Positions 34,768-44,000 of a stretch of DNA of 64,000 nt are shown here, in pieces. Where the stretch lies: assembly GCA_964573295.1 (NCBI GenBank), contig CAZNJE010000014.1:20979-84978 (forward strand), in the 5' to 3' direction. Below the pieces are notes generated by a model that saw only the letters and a list, made by a program, of their open reading frames with translations, was not told the DNA's origin and searched no databases. The position numbers and the translations under genes are program-made. The first letter of the stretch is position 1; each line of letters begins with the position of its first letter. The stretch is from CAYQJL01 sp964573295 (GTDB lineage: Bacteria > Eisenbacteria > RBG-16-71-46 > CAIMUX01 > WJJG01).

Positions 34768-36768
34768 ATGCGTCTGGCACAGGCTCTGCTCATCTCTTTC
34801 GCCACGGGTGCGATGGTTCTCACCCTGGAGACTGCCCTCGTGGTGGTGCTCTCCGGTGCACATGCCCTGATCTTTCTCCGGAATGGAACGACCCCGTTCA
34901 CACTGTGGTTGCTCTACATCCTGAGCTTTCTGGTTCCGGGGGGCATCGCCTGGGCCGGCATGAAGCTCGCGACCCGTGGCCGCGTTCCACGGTACCCGGC
35001 CGCTCTGCCCCTGGTCACGGCCCTGATGACGGTGGCCCTGTTCAATACGCTTATCACGATCCGGCCGGTCGCCGGCCGCCTGCTCACGGCCCCCCCGATC
35101 TTGCTCGGCGTGGTCCTGGGCCTCGTGATCCTCACCTTCCTTCTGGTGCGCCGGGGTCTGCGGGGCGACTACCGCTGGCACAAGACGGTCGCGGCCCTTC
35201 TGCTGCTGGGGATAGCCGGACTCACGGTCGTCTGCCAGTTCATCGCCCACCGGTTGGCCGCCCAGCTCATCAGTCCCGCGGGAGTCCGAGAGCTTCTCGT
35301 CGCCCTGGGCGGCGGGCTCCTCTTCGCGGTGCCCCTGGTCGCAGCCGTCTGGAGAGGGCGCTCATCCTGGCTGGCGACCTCCGGGCTGCTCTACGTGCTC
35401 GCCTTCGCAGTTCTGCTCTTCATGCCGGTGGCGGCACCGGGGACCTCGCCGGCCCCATCCGCAGACGATGAATCCCTCCAACGGCCTTCGGTGCTGCTCA
35501 TCGTCATCGATGCGTTGCGGGCCGATGCCGTGGACACCAGCGCCGAGGCGATGCGCCGGGCGCCCCACCTGACCGGATTCCGATCGGAAGCCATCGACTT
35601 CCCGCACGCCTATGCGGCAGCCCCTTGGACGGGGGCATCCTTCGGCTCCATTCTCACGGCGACCTATCCTTCGCGCCACCACTGCGCCGAACGGGAACCG
35701 GTCCATCACTTCAAGTCCCCGCTCGACTCATCGGTGCCGACGCTGGCGGAGGCTCTATCGGAGAACGGCTACTGGACCGGCGCGGTCGTCACCAACGGCT
35801 ATCTGTCCAACCGCTTCGGTCTGAACCGCGGGTTCGACGCCTACCGCAACCTTCTTTCGATCCAGGACAATCATCCGCTGCTTCAAGGCCTGATCCACCG
35901 GGGTCTCTACGCCACACGGAGCCACCCGTATGTCATCGGGCGTGATCAAAACAGCCGTATTCTCGGCATGATCGATGCGGCGCAACCGGCCGAGCGGCCG
36001 TTCTTCATTCTGGCTCATTACATGGATCCCCACGTTCCGTACCAGGCGCCCGAGCACTTCCCGCATGGTCCCGAGAGCGTCTCCACGCTGCACGACCAGT
36101 ATCTGGCCGAGGTCACCTACTGCGATCACTATGTGGGCCTACTCCTGGATGAGCTGCGCGGCCGCAAGCTCCTCGAGGACCTCTTGGTCATCATCACCGC
36201 CGACCACGGGGAGGAGTTTTACGAAGGCCGCATCCCCACCGACCATGGCGGACGCGCTCACGACCACGGTCACACACTCTTCGACGAGTTGCTGCACGTC
36301 CCGTTGATGGTCAAGCTTCCCGGCGGCGTGGCGGCGGGCACGGTCCGCGAAGACCATGTCTCACTCGTCGACATCGGCCCCACGATCCTGGCGCTTCTGG
36401 GTGTCGACCCACCCGACACCTTCCTCGGCCGGTCTCTGTTGACGCCGCCGGCGGCTTCACAGAAGCGGCATCTCTTCGCCGAAGGCATGCTGTTCGGCTC
36501 GGAGCAGAAGGCGATCATGGAGGGCCCTCACAAGCTCATCCTGTCACCGGCGGAGCCGGAACCGGCCAACGCAAGCATCTACCGCAGAGACGAGGATCCC
36601 GGGGAGGTGTCCCCCGTTCCGCTGGAAGATGCCCGTCCGGCCGAACAGGAGTTGTTTGCAGCGCTCCTGAAGTTCATGAGCGGCTACACCGCCTCATCCG
36701 ATACGGTCCGCGTCGAGATGGATCCGAACCTGCGGCGGCAGCTTCGCTCGTTGGGCTACATCGACTGA
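34768..36768 (+). CDS. Membrane-anchored sulfatase / phosphoglycerol-transferase-like hydrolase
   Basis: A 666-residue protein with about seven hydrophobic segments in the first 225 residues and a C-terminal alkaline-phosphatase-superfamily domain (about 238-600). Metal-binding elements are VLLIVIDALRADAVD near 245, ITADHGEEF near 477 and AHDHGH soon after. The nucleophile position reads PWTGASFGSILTATYPSR, with Thr rather than the Cys/Ser of formylglycine sulfatases, so it more likely acts like phosphoglycerol or phosphoethanolamine transferases than as a true sulfatase. GTG at 34753 is an alternative start. It may modify a surface polymer, and the neighbouring Wzi-like protein would fit that (inference). 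Confidence 0.82.
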   Translation: MRLAQALLISFATGAMVLTLETALVVVLSGAHALIFLRNGTTPFTLWLLYILSFLVPGGIAWAGMKLATRGRVPRYPAALPLVTALMTVALFNTLITIRPVAGRLLTAPPILLGVVLGLVILTFLLVRRGLRGDYRWHKTVAALLLLGIAGLTVVCQFIAHRLAAQLISPAGVRELLVALGGGLLFAVPLVAAVWRGRSSWLATSGLLYVLAFAVLLFMPVAAPGTSPAPSADDESLQRPSVLLIVIDALRADAVDTSAEAMRRAPHLTGFRSEAIDFPHAYAAAPWTGASFGSILTATYPSRHHCAEREPVHHFKSPLDSSVPTLAEALSENGYWTGAVVTNGYLSNRFGLNRGFDAYRNLLSIQDNHPLLQGLIHRGLYATRSHPYVIGRDQNSRILGMIDAAQPAERPFFILAHYMDPHVPYQAPEHFPHGPESVSTLHDQYLAEVTYCDHYVGLLLDELRGRKLLEDLLVIITADHGEEFYEGRIPTDHGGRAHDHGHTLFDELLHVPLMVKLPGGVAAGTVREDHVSLVDIGPTILALLGVDPPDTFLGRSLLTPPAASQKRHLFAEGMLFGSEQKAIMEGPHKLILSPAEPEPANASIYRRDEDPGEVSPVPLEDARPAEQELFAALLKFMSGYTASSDTVRVEMDPNLRRQLRSLGYID

Positions 36769-36859
36769 CGCGGGGCGCGGACGGAACGAGAAGCAGAACC
36801 ACTGGGCTTGGTCCCGTAGCCTGAGGAACATCTGGCGGCTGGTCGTTCCCCGGAAGCCT

Positions 36860-37347
36860 CTAGGGCGCTCCCCAGACCTGGATCTCATCGATGAATGTCC
36901 AAGCCGGGGCGCCCCCCCCAGGATGCCCCGCGGGACAGACTCCGGCGGCGGTCACGGCAACGCGAATGTGACGAAGCCGGGTCGTAGGGAACTCGATCGT
37001 GAACTCGTGGCGCTCGGGCTGAGATGTGCTCGGCTCAGAAAGCTCGCCCGTTTCAGACAACCGAACGAATTCGCCTCCATCGTGCGAGCCCTCGACGCGG
37101 ATGGCATCGGGCACGCCGAGCTGATCGTGGCGCCAGTGCACGTAGGCCCCATCGCGTTCGGGCGTGCCATACCAGGGGTAGTAGAAGGCGTGGATATGAC
37201 GGGCCGGCCAGCTCGATACCGGCGGTTCCGTGGAAACTGACAGCCCGGCCGCACTCGCCGGAACCGCGGATGGGGCGATAGGATCGGCCCGGCCCACCCG
37301 AACGTCAGAAGCGCTACCAGGAATGCCCGAACGGTTGCCGGCGACAT
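36860..37347 (-). pseudogene. Internally deleted, frameshifted GH99-like secreted protein remnant
   Basis: From ATG 37347 (GAGG 7 nt upstream) one frame gives a signal peptide MSPATVRAFLVALLTFGWAG. Around 37285-37295, in a G-rich run, the sensible frame changes, giving IAPSAVPASAAG, then ARHIHAFYYPWYGTPERDG and YVHWRHDQL, the N-terminal signature of GH99-like glycosidases. It then jumps directly to a discoidin-like C-terminal piece (IRVEGSHDGGEFVRL, then WTFIDEIQVWG) and stops at 36860. The roughly 300-residue catalytic barrel is missing, so it cannot be an active GH99 enzyme. Both the frame change and the deletion argue for a pseudogene. Confidence 0.65.
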
Positions 37348-37427
37348 ATCAATGCCTCATCACGCGCGTGCTTCCCCACGAAACGAACCCATGTCCCGAG
37401 TCCAGGATGGGAGCCCGCGGCTCAAGC

Positions 37428-40400
37428 CTATGGCGCGAGGCGCAACGCTTCCTGCAACGCCCGGTCGAGCTGCAGGTCCACGCCGCGCAGCAGATCGTCC
37501 GGGTGGTTCTCGATCACGATGTCGGGCGGGCAACCGGTGCCCTCCAGGTTCGAGCCGTCCAGGCCCTCGGGGTCCCGGCTGTCGAACCGCGAGTACCATC
37601 CGCGGAACGGCAGGCGCAACCAGGAGCCGTCGCCCAGGTGCGTACCGCCTGTCGAGATCACCCCGCCGTGGGTGCGCTGGCCCACGACCGGGCCGCGGCC
37701 GGTGGCCTTGACCGCCCAGGAGAAGATCTCCGCGTTCGAGAAGCTATGCTGGTCGCAGAGCACCACGATCGGCTTCGTCCAGGCATAGAGCACGCGCCGC
37801 CCCTGCGGATAGCCGGGACCACCGCCCCGCGGAACGGTGACGGCGTGATCGCCCGCCATCAGCGTGCCCAGCATGAGATCGGTGATCCACCCGCCGTTGT
37901 TCTGACGCACGTCGACGATCAAGACCTCCTTGCCGTGGGCCTGCGCGTAGAGATCGCGTTCGAACTGCTCGAAGTTGGGCGTGCTCATGCTGGCCACGTG
38001 AACGTAGGCCGCCTTACCGCCGCTCTTCTCGTTCACGAAGGCCTGCATCGTCCGGATGCGTTCTTCGTAGACCGCATCCGAGCGCGCCGAGGCGTCGGCC
38101 GGCCTCAAGACCACCTCCCGCCGATCCCCGTCGGTATTCTCGACCTCGAGCAGGATCTTGCGGCTCTCGGTGTGGTCCAGGATGCGGCTGAGATTGACCG
38201 CGTTCGACACCGGCCGGCCGTCGATCGTGTGGATGATCTCACCAACGGCGAGCTTACTTTCCACCCGGTCGGCCGGCGTGTCCTTGATCACGTGTACGAT
38301 CTCGAGCCCCGGCCCCTCGTACCGAGGATCGAAGAGAACCCCCAGCACCCCGGTGTCGGCGGCCGGCTGCGGGTTCTTCCAATCGCCCGGGCCGCCCCAT
38401 GTGTTCTGGTGCGAGGAGTTGAGCTCGCCCAGCATCATCTTGATGACATCCTGGTAGTCCTGATACGTGGAGGCCGCCAGCGCCCAGGGACGGTACGTTT
38501 CGCGCACCGCCTTCCAATCCACCCCGTGAAAGTCGTCGTCATAGAAGCGGTCGCGCATCGTCCGCCACGCCTCGTCGAAGACGAATGCGCGTTGCTGGTG
38601 GCGGTCGAGCGTCATGTCGCCCCGGTAGGGATAGGACTTCGCCTCCCCGCCCTCGAACGGCACTGACTTGATCGCGCCGCGACTCAGATAGTAGATGCGC
38701 TTCCCGTCATCACCGAGTTGCAGGTGGTCGGGGTTCTGGCCGCCGTGGGTGATGCGCTTCGGATCCTCGCCGGTCCATTTCACGTACCACAGATCGCGTT
38801 CGCCATCGGTGTTCGAGACGAAGGCGAACCCGCTGGCGTCCTTGGCGACGAGCACACCCGACTCATCGCCGGGAAAGCTGGTCAGACGGCGGAGTCGCAG
38901 ATGGATGTCCTCGAAGTCGATCTCGACGACCAGCGGTTCCTCTTCCTCGACTTCTTCACCGCCGTCCTCACCGCCGTCCTCACTACCGGCCTTCTTGCCC
39001 CCCTTCGGATCTTCCCCCTCCCCGTCTCGCCAGGCACTCTCGCCGAGCAGCATCTCCTCGCGGTCCTGACGGGCGATCTGCTCGTCCTCGAGCGTGAGCC
39101 AGACGTACCAGATGTCGGTTTCGTTGAGATAGCGGCGGTCGGAGGAGAAGGCCAGCATCTTTCCGTCGGGGGACCAGCGCGGCGCATAGTCGTCGTCCGG
39201 GTGCTGGCTGATGTTGTGCGGTCCATCCTTGCCGTCGGCCGAGATGACCCAGATCTCGGTGTTGAACTCGTTGTCCTCCTGCGCGTAGGCGATCCAGCGG
39301 CTATCGGGCGACCAGCACAAGTCGATCTGCGACCAGCCCTCGATGATCCGCCTGCGATTGCCGCCATCGACATCCATCACCATGAGGTCGCCGGTGCCCC
39401 GCCGGTAGGCGATTCGTTCGCCATCGGGCGAGAACACCGCGCCGTACTCCTCGCGCGCATCGTCGGTGAGCCGCGTGATCTGAAGGCGCAGAGATCGGGC
39501 CAAACGGGGTTCGTCCTCATCGGTCGAACGAATCACGTAGAGGTCGCGGTTGCCCGCCCGATCCGAGGTAAAGAGAAGGCTCTTCGAGTCGGGCGACCAG
39601 GCCAGACCTTCATCCCGGGCGGCGGTATCGGTCAGGCGGTAGGCCCGGTCGAGCTCCTCTTCGCTGCGCATGGCGAAGATCTCCCCTTCCTTCACGAAGG
39701 CGATCTGCTTGCCGTCGGGGGAGAGTGCGAATTCGGCCGCGCCGCCGCTGACCGGCAGGCGTTCCTCGGCCGTCATCCTCTGATCCAGCGGGATCGTGAT
39801 CTGAAGGCGGCGCGGCGCCGGCGGCCGCTCCGGCCACTCGGACGCGCCGGGCGGCGGAAGCTCGGCCGGCAGGGTCACCGTGTAGATGCCGTCCTCGTAC
39901 TCGAAGGCCACCAGCCGGCCATCGGCCGACAGTCGCGGGAAGCGCAGGCGGCCTTCCTCGAACCGCGTCACCCAGGCCCGGCTCTGGCCGCAGATCGAGA
40001 TCACCTTCAGATTCGCGTAGCCGCGAAACTCGCTGTGATAGAGGAGGTGGTCCCCGTCGGGGAACCACTGCGGGGCGCGATTGCTGCCCACCTCGATCTC
40101 GGGCCGGGAGAAATCGGGCTTCTGCTTCAAGTAGGTCGCCAGGTATCCGTGCTTCGGGTCGGGATTGGGCAGGGTGGTGACCGACCCCTGTGCGGTCAGA
40201 TTCAGGTGCGGCGTGAGCGGATAGAGGGCAGCGGCCGCGTGCCGGACCTGGTCGGTGACGCCGGCATCCTTCCAGCGTGGTTCAGGCTGCTCGGGGCCCC
40301 GTTCCGGCCACGGCAACGCCGACGGTGCGGCCGGCGCTGAGTTCGGCCGCGCGTCCGACCGGATACCCAGCTGCGGGTCCGCGGACGGATGCAGGGCCGG

Positions 40401-41015
40401 ATCGAGCTCGGTCACCCACAGGCGCAGGCGCTCGTTGCCCTCGTAGCCGCGCCGCCACCAGCGGACCGAGCCCTGCAGGTACGCCAGCCGGTCTCCCGCC
40501 GGAGAGAGCACGGCCTCCTTGGCTCCCACCGATAGCACCGCCACGGGCCGCCCCCCTTCGAGCGGCACCAGAAAGGTCCCCTGCGCGCCGCGCTGGCGAA
40601 TGTGACGGTACCCCTCGAAGAGGATCGCCCGGCTGTCGGGCGTCCAGCCGGTGGGAATGTCGCTGCCGCTGTACCAGGTCAGACGCCGGACGGCGCCACC
40701 CTCGACCGGAATCACGAAGACATCCGCGTTGCCGTCTCGTTCGGAGTAGAAGGCGATCCAGCGGCCGTCGGGCGACCAGATCGGCCCTCCGTCGTAGGCT
40801 GGGTGCACGGTCAGGCGCCGGGCTTCTCCGCCCTCGCTCGGAACGGTCCAGATGTCGCCCTGGTAGGAGAAGGCAATCGCGGAACCATCCGGGCTGGGCG
40901 CGGGGTGGCGTGGCATCCGGATCGGCACACCGAGCGCGGTCGCGGCGGAGACCGCGACGAGAAGGACAGCGAACATCAATGAGGTGAGCCGTGTCTTGGC
41001 GGTGGGAATCGGCAT
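37428..41015 (-). CDS. Tricorn-like S41 family protease with beta-propeller and PDZ domains
   Basis: A 1195-residue exported protease. The start at 41015 (AGGAGG 9 nt upstream) gives a signal peptide of about 33 residues. WD/PD40-type propeller blades fill about 35-660 with many SPDG.W(I/L)AF motifs, followed by an acidic linker (about 667-693) and further blades to about 830. A PDZ domain lies at about 902-940 (GLEIVHVIKDTPADRV), then the S41 core with LIVDVRQNNGGW and CDQHSFSNAEIFSWA, where Ser1093 is the likely nucleophile. This layout matches tricorn homologues, which cut peptides made by other proteases. Unlike archaeal tricorn it appears to be exported. Confidence 0.92.
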   Translation of the reverse strand: MPIPTAKTRLTSLMFAVLLVAVSAATALGVPIRMPRHPAPSPDGSAIAFSYQGDIWTVPSEGGEARRLTVHPAYDGGPIWSPDGRWIAFYSERDGNADVFVIPVEGGAVRRLTWYSGSDIPTGWTPDSRAILFEGYRHIRQRGAQGTFLVPLEGGRPVAVLSVGAKEAVLSPAGDRLAYLQGSVRWWRRGYEGNERLRLWVTELDPALHPSADPQLGIRSDARPNSAPAAPSALPWPERGPEQPEPRWKDAGVTDQVRHAAAALYPLTPHLNLTAQGSVTTLPNPDPKHGYLATYLKQKPDFSRPEIEVGSNRAPQWFPDGDHLLYHSEFRGYANLKVISICGQSRAWVTRFEEGRLRFPRLSADGRLVAFEYEDGIYTVTLPAELPPPGASEWPERPPAPRRLQITIPLDQRMTAEERLPVSGGAAEFALSPDGKQIAFVKEGEIFAMRSEEELDRAYRLTDTAARDEGLAWSPDSKSLLFTSDRAGNRDLYVIRSTDEDEPRLARSLRLQITRLTDDAREEYGAVFSPDGERIAYRRGTGDLMVMDVDGGNRRRIIEGWSQIDLCWSPDSRWIAYAQEDNEFNTEIWVISADGKDGPHNISQHPDDDYAPRWSPDGKMLAFSSDRRYLNETDIWYVWLTLEDEQIARQDREEMLLGESAWRDGEGEDPKGGKKAGSEDGGEDGGEEVEEEEPLVVEIDFEDIHLRLRRLTSFPGDESGVLVAKDASGFAFVSNTDGERDLWYVKWTGEDPKRITHGGQNPDHLQLGDDGKRIYYLSRGAIKSVPFEGGEAKSYPYRGDMTLDRHQQRAFVFDEAWRTMRDRFYDDDFHGVDWKAVRETYRPWALAASTYQDYQDVIKMMLGELNSSHQNTWGGPGDWKNPQPAADTGVLGVLFDPRYEGPGLEIVHVIKDTPADRVESKLAVGEIIHTIDGRPVSNAVNLSRILDHTESRKILLEVENTDGDRREVVLRPADASARSDAVYEERIRTMQAFVNEKSGGKAAYVHVASMSTPNFEQFERDLYAQAHGKEVLIVDVRQNNGGWITDLMLGTLMAGDHAVTVPRGGGPGYPQGRRVLYAWTKPIVVLCDQHSFSNAEIFSWAVKATGRGPVVGQRTHGGVISTGGTHLGDGSWLRLPFRGWYSRFDSRDPEGLDGSNLEGTGCPPDIVIENHPDDLLRGVDLQLDRALQEALRLAP

Positions 41016-41029
41016 GCGGCAACGTCCTC

Positions 41030-44000
41030 CTAGGTCGAGACGGCCGGCTCGGGAGATTCGGCGTCTTCCTCGAGCAGGCAATCGAGAATCTGTCCGGCCA
41101 CGAGGAGCATCTCGCCACCGACCTCGCGGGCGGCGGCATCCACGCGATGCTGACCGTGGGTCTTGAAGGAGACCGGGATGGGCATCTGTTGGATCAAACG
41201 CTGCACCTGGTCGCGGGAGAGCGGGCGGCGCAGATCAAGGGCGACCGCGCCGTCTCTCAGGATGAGGGTATCTACGGACGCGCGGGTCGCCCGGATGCGC
41301 AGTCGGCGGAACTCGAAGAGGGCTTCCGCCTGCGCCGGCGGACGGCCGAAGCGGTCGGCGACCTCGGCGGCCAGCTCATCGACCTGTCCGATCGTAGCCG
41401 CATCGGCCAGGGTCTTGTAGATGTTCATCTTCTCGGGGTCGTCGCTGACGTAGCTGCGCGGCAGGAACGCCTCGAGGTCGGTCACCACGCGGGCCTCGAT
41501 CACCTTCGGCGCCGGAATGCCCTTCAGCTCCTTGGCGGCCTCTTCCAGCAGACGCTGGTACATCTCGAAACCCACGTTGGCGATGAAGCCATGCTGCTCG
41601 GTGCCCAGGATATTGCCGGCGCCGCGGATCTCCAGGTCCCGCATCGCTAGCTGGAAGCCGCTGCCCAGATCCTCGAACTCCTCCATGGCCTTCAGGCGCT
41701 TCATGGCCGTCTCGGTCATCACGCGATCGGGCGGCAGCAGGAGATAGGCGTAGGCCCGCCGGGCCGAACGCCCCACGCGACCGCGGAGCTGGTAGAGCTG
41801 GGCCAGCCCGAAGCTGTCGGTGCGATTGACCAGGATCGTGTTGACGTTGGGCAGGTCGAGGCCGGACTCGATGATCATGGTGGCCACCAGCACATCGTAC
41901 TCGCCCGCCAGGAACTTGCGCATGACGTCCTCGAGCTGACGCTCGCGCATCTGACCGTGACCCACCGCCACACGCAGGTGCGGAACGAGGCTGCGGATGT
42001 AGTTGGCCATCGCGTCGATGGTCTCGACCCGGTTGTGCACGAAGAAGCTCTGTCCACCCCGGTCGGCCTCGTGCATCAATGCATAGGTAATGACCTCGTC
42101 ACCGAACTCGGCGATCTCGGTCTTGATCGGCCGCCGGTCGCGCGGCGGCGTCCGGATCGTGCTCATGTCGCGCACACCCAAGAGCGCCATGTTGAGCGTG
42201 CGGGGAATGGGCGTGGCGGTAAGCGTCAAGACGTCGACCTGCGTGCGCATCTGCTTCAGGCGCTCCTTGTGCGCCACCCCGAAGCGCTGCTCCTCGTCGA
42301 TGATGACCAGACCCAGGTCCTTGAACCTGACATCCTTCGACAGAAGGCGGTGGGTGCCGACGATGATGTCGACCTTTCCGGCGGCCAGATCCGCGAGGGT
42401 CGCCTTGATTTCCTTGCGCGTGCGGAAGCGGCTCAGCATGTCGACCCGCATGGGGTAGCCCCGCAGGCGCTCGGTGAAGGTGTCGAAGTGTTGCTGGGTC
42501 AAGAGCGTCGTCGGTACCAGGAAGCCGACCTGCTTTCCATCGGTGACGGCCTTGAACGCGGCGCGGATGGCCACTTCGGTCTTGCCGTAGCCCACATCGC
42601 CGCAGATCAAACGTTCCATCGGCGAAGGCCGCTCCATGTCGGCTTTGACGTCCTGGATCGAGGAGAGCTGGTCGGGCGTCTCCTCGTAGGGGAAGCGCGC
42701 CTCCATCTCCATCTGCCAGACGTTGTCCGGCGGGAAGGCGTAACCCAACTGGGCCTTGCGCGCGGCATAGAGCTTGATCAGCTCGCCGGCCATTTCCTTG
42801 ATCGATTGCTTGACGCGCGCCTTGGTCTTCGCCCACTGGTTCGTGCCGAGGCGGCTGAGCGCCGGGGTAGCCCCTTCTTCGGCGGCGTACTTCTGGACGA
42901 GATTGAGTTGGTCGACCGGAATGAAGAGTTTGTCGCCCTTGGCGTACTCGATCTTCATGCAGTCGGTGAGGTGCCCGTTGACCGTGAGCCGGCCGATCCC
43001 GCGGTAGACGCCGATCCCATGCTCGATGTGCACGACGAAATCGCCGGGCCGCATGGCGAGCAGTTCCTTGAGGGAGATGCCGCGGCTGTAGCGCCGGCCG
43101 GCCTTGCGCCGGCGCATGCGCTCGAAGATCTCATGATCGGTGAGCACCGCGACCTCGAGCTCGGGCACCTCGAAGCCGGCCGCGAGGTTGCCAACCACGA
43201 ACGTGGCGCCCACGTCGTCCATCAGTTCTTCCAGGCGTTCACGGTGATTGCTCGTATCGCACAGGACCGTCACCGACAGGCCGCGGCCCATGAGATCCCG
43301 GATGTAACCGCGCACCAGCTCCAGGTTGCGCCCGAAGTGTTCCTGCGCCTTCGTCTTCAGGGTGAAATGTCGCGGCGTATAGCCCAGCAGGCTGGAGGCT
43401 TCGGCGTGATCGGCCCACTCCATCTCGGCTTCCAGAAGCGTGGGATCGATGCCTTCGTCACCGGCCTCCTCATCGGGCCCCCATCCGGCGAGTGCGGCCT
43501 CCCGGGCGATACGTTCCGCCTGGGCATCCGGATCTTCGGACACGCCGCCGGCGCCACGCACACTGCCGCCACCGCGCACACCACCAGCATCGCGCGCATC
43601 GCCAGCACCGCGCACATCGCGCGCATCGGAGGATGGCGGCCCCGCCCGCCGCGTGCGGCGGTCATGCCGCTGATCCTCTTGTCGGCTGCGCCGGCGGATG
43701 CTCTCGGCCAGCATCTGCCGCCACTGGGCCGAGCCGCGCTTGCCGCGGGGGTCGAACTCGAGCGGATCGATGCCGTGAATCTGTTCCCCGGCGGTCCAGC
43801 GCGAGTGGCGCGCCTTCGTTTCCCCCTTCTCCGCCGGTTCTCGGTCCAGGGCGGATTGCGCCAGGCCGATCCCCACATAGAGCGAGGGACGGCGGGCCAG
43901 CAGGTCGCTCAGCGATCCTTCCAGATCGAAGAGCTCGGCCGGCCCCGAGAAGAGCGTGGCCAGCAGCTCGAAGTCCTCGTCGGGGTCGCCGGTAAAATCG

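Noticed and set aside
37428..37745. Plus-strand frame 37230-38666 overlapping the protease end
   Set aside because: The S41 core with the SFSNAE motif lies on the minus strand; the plus frame is a shadow.
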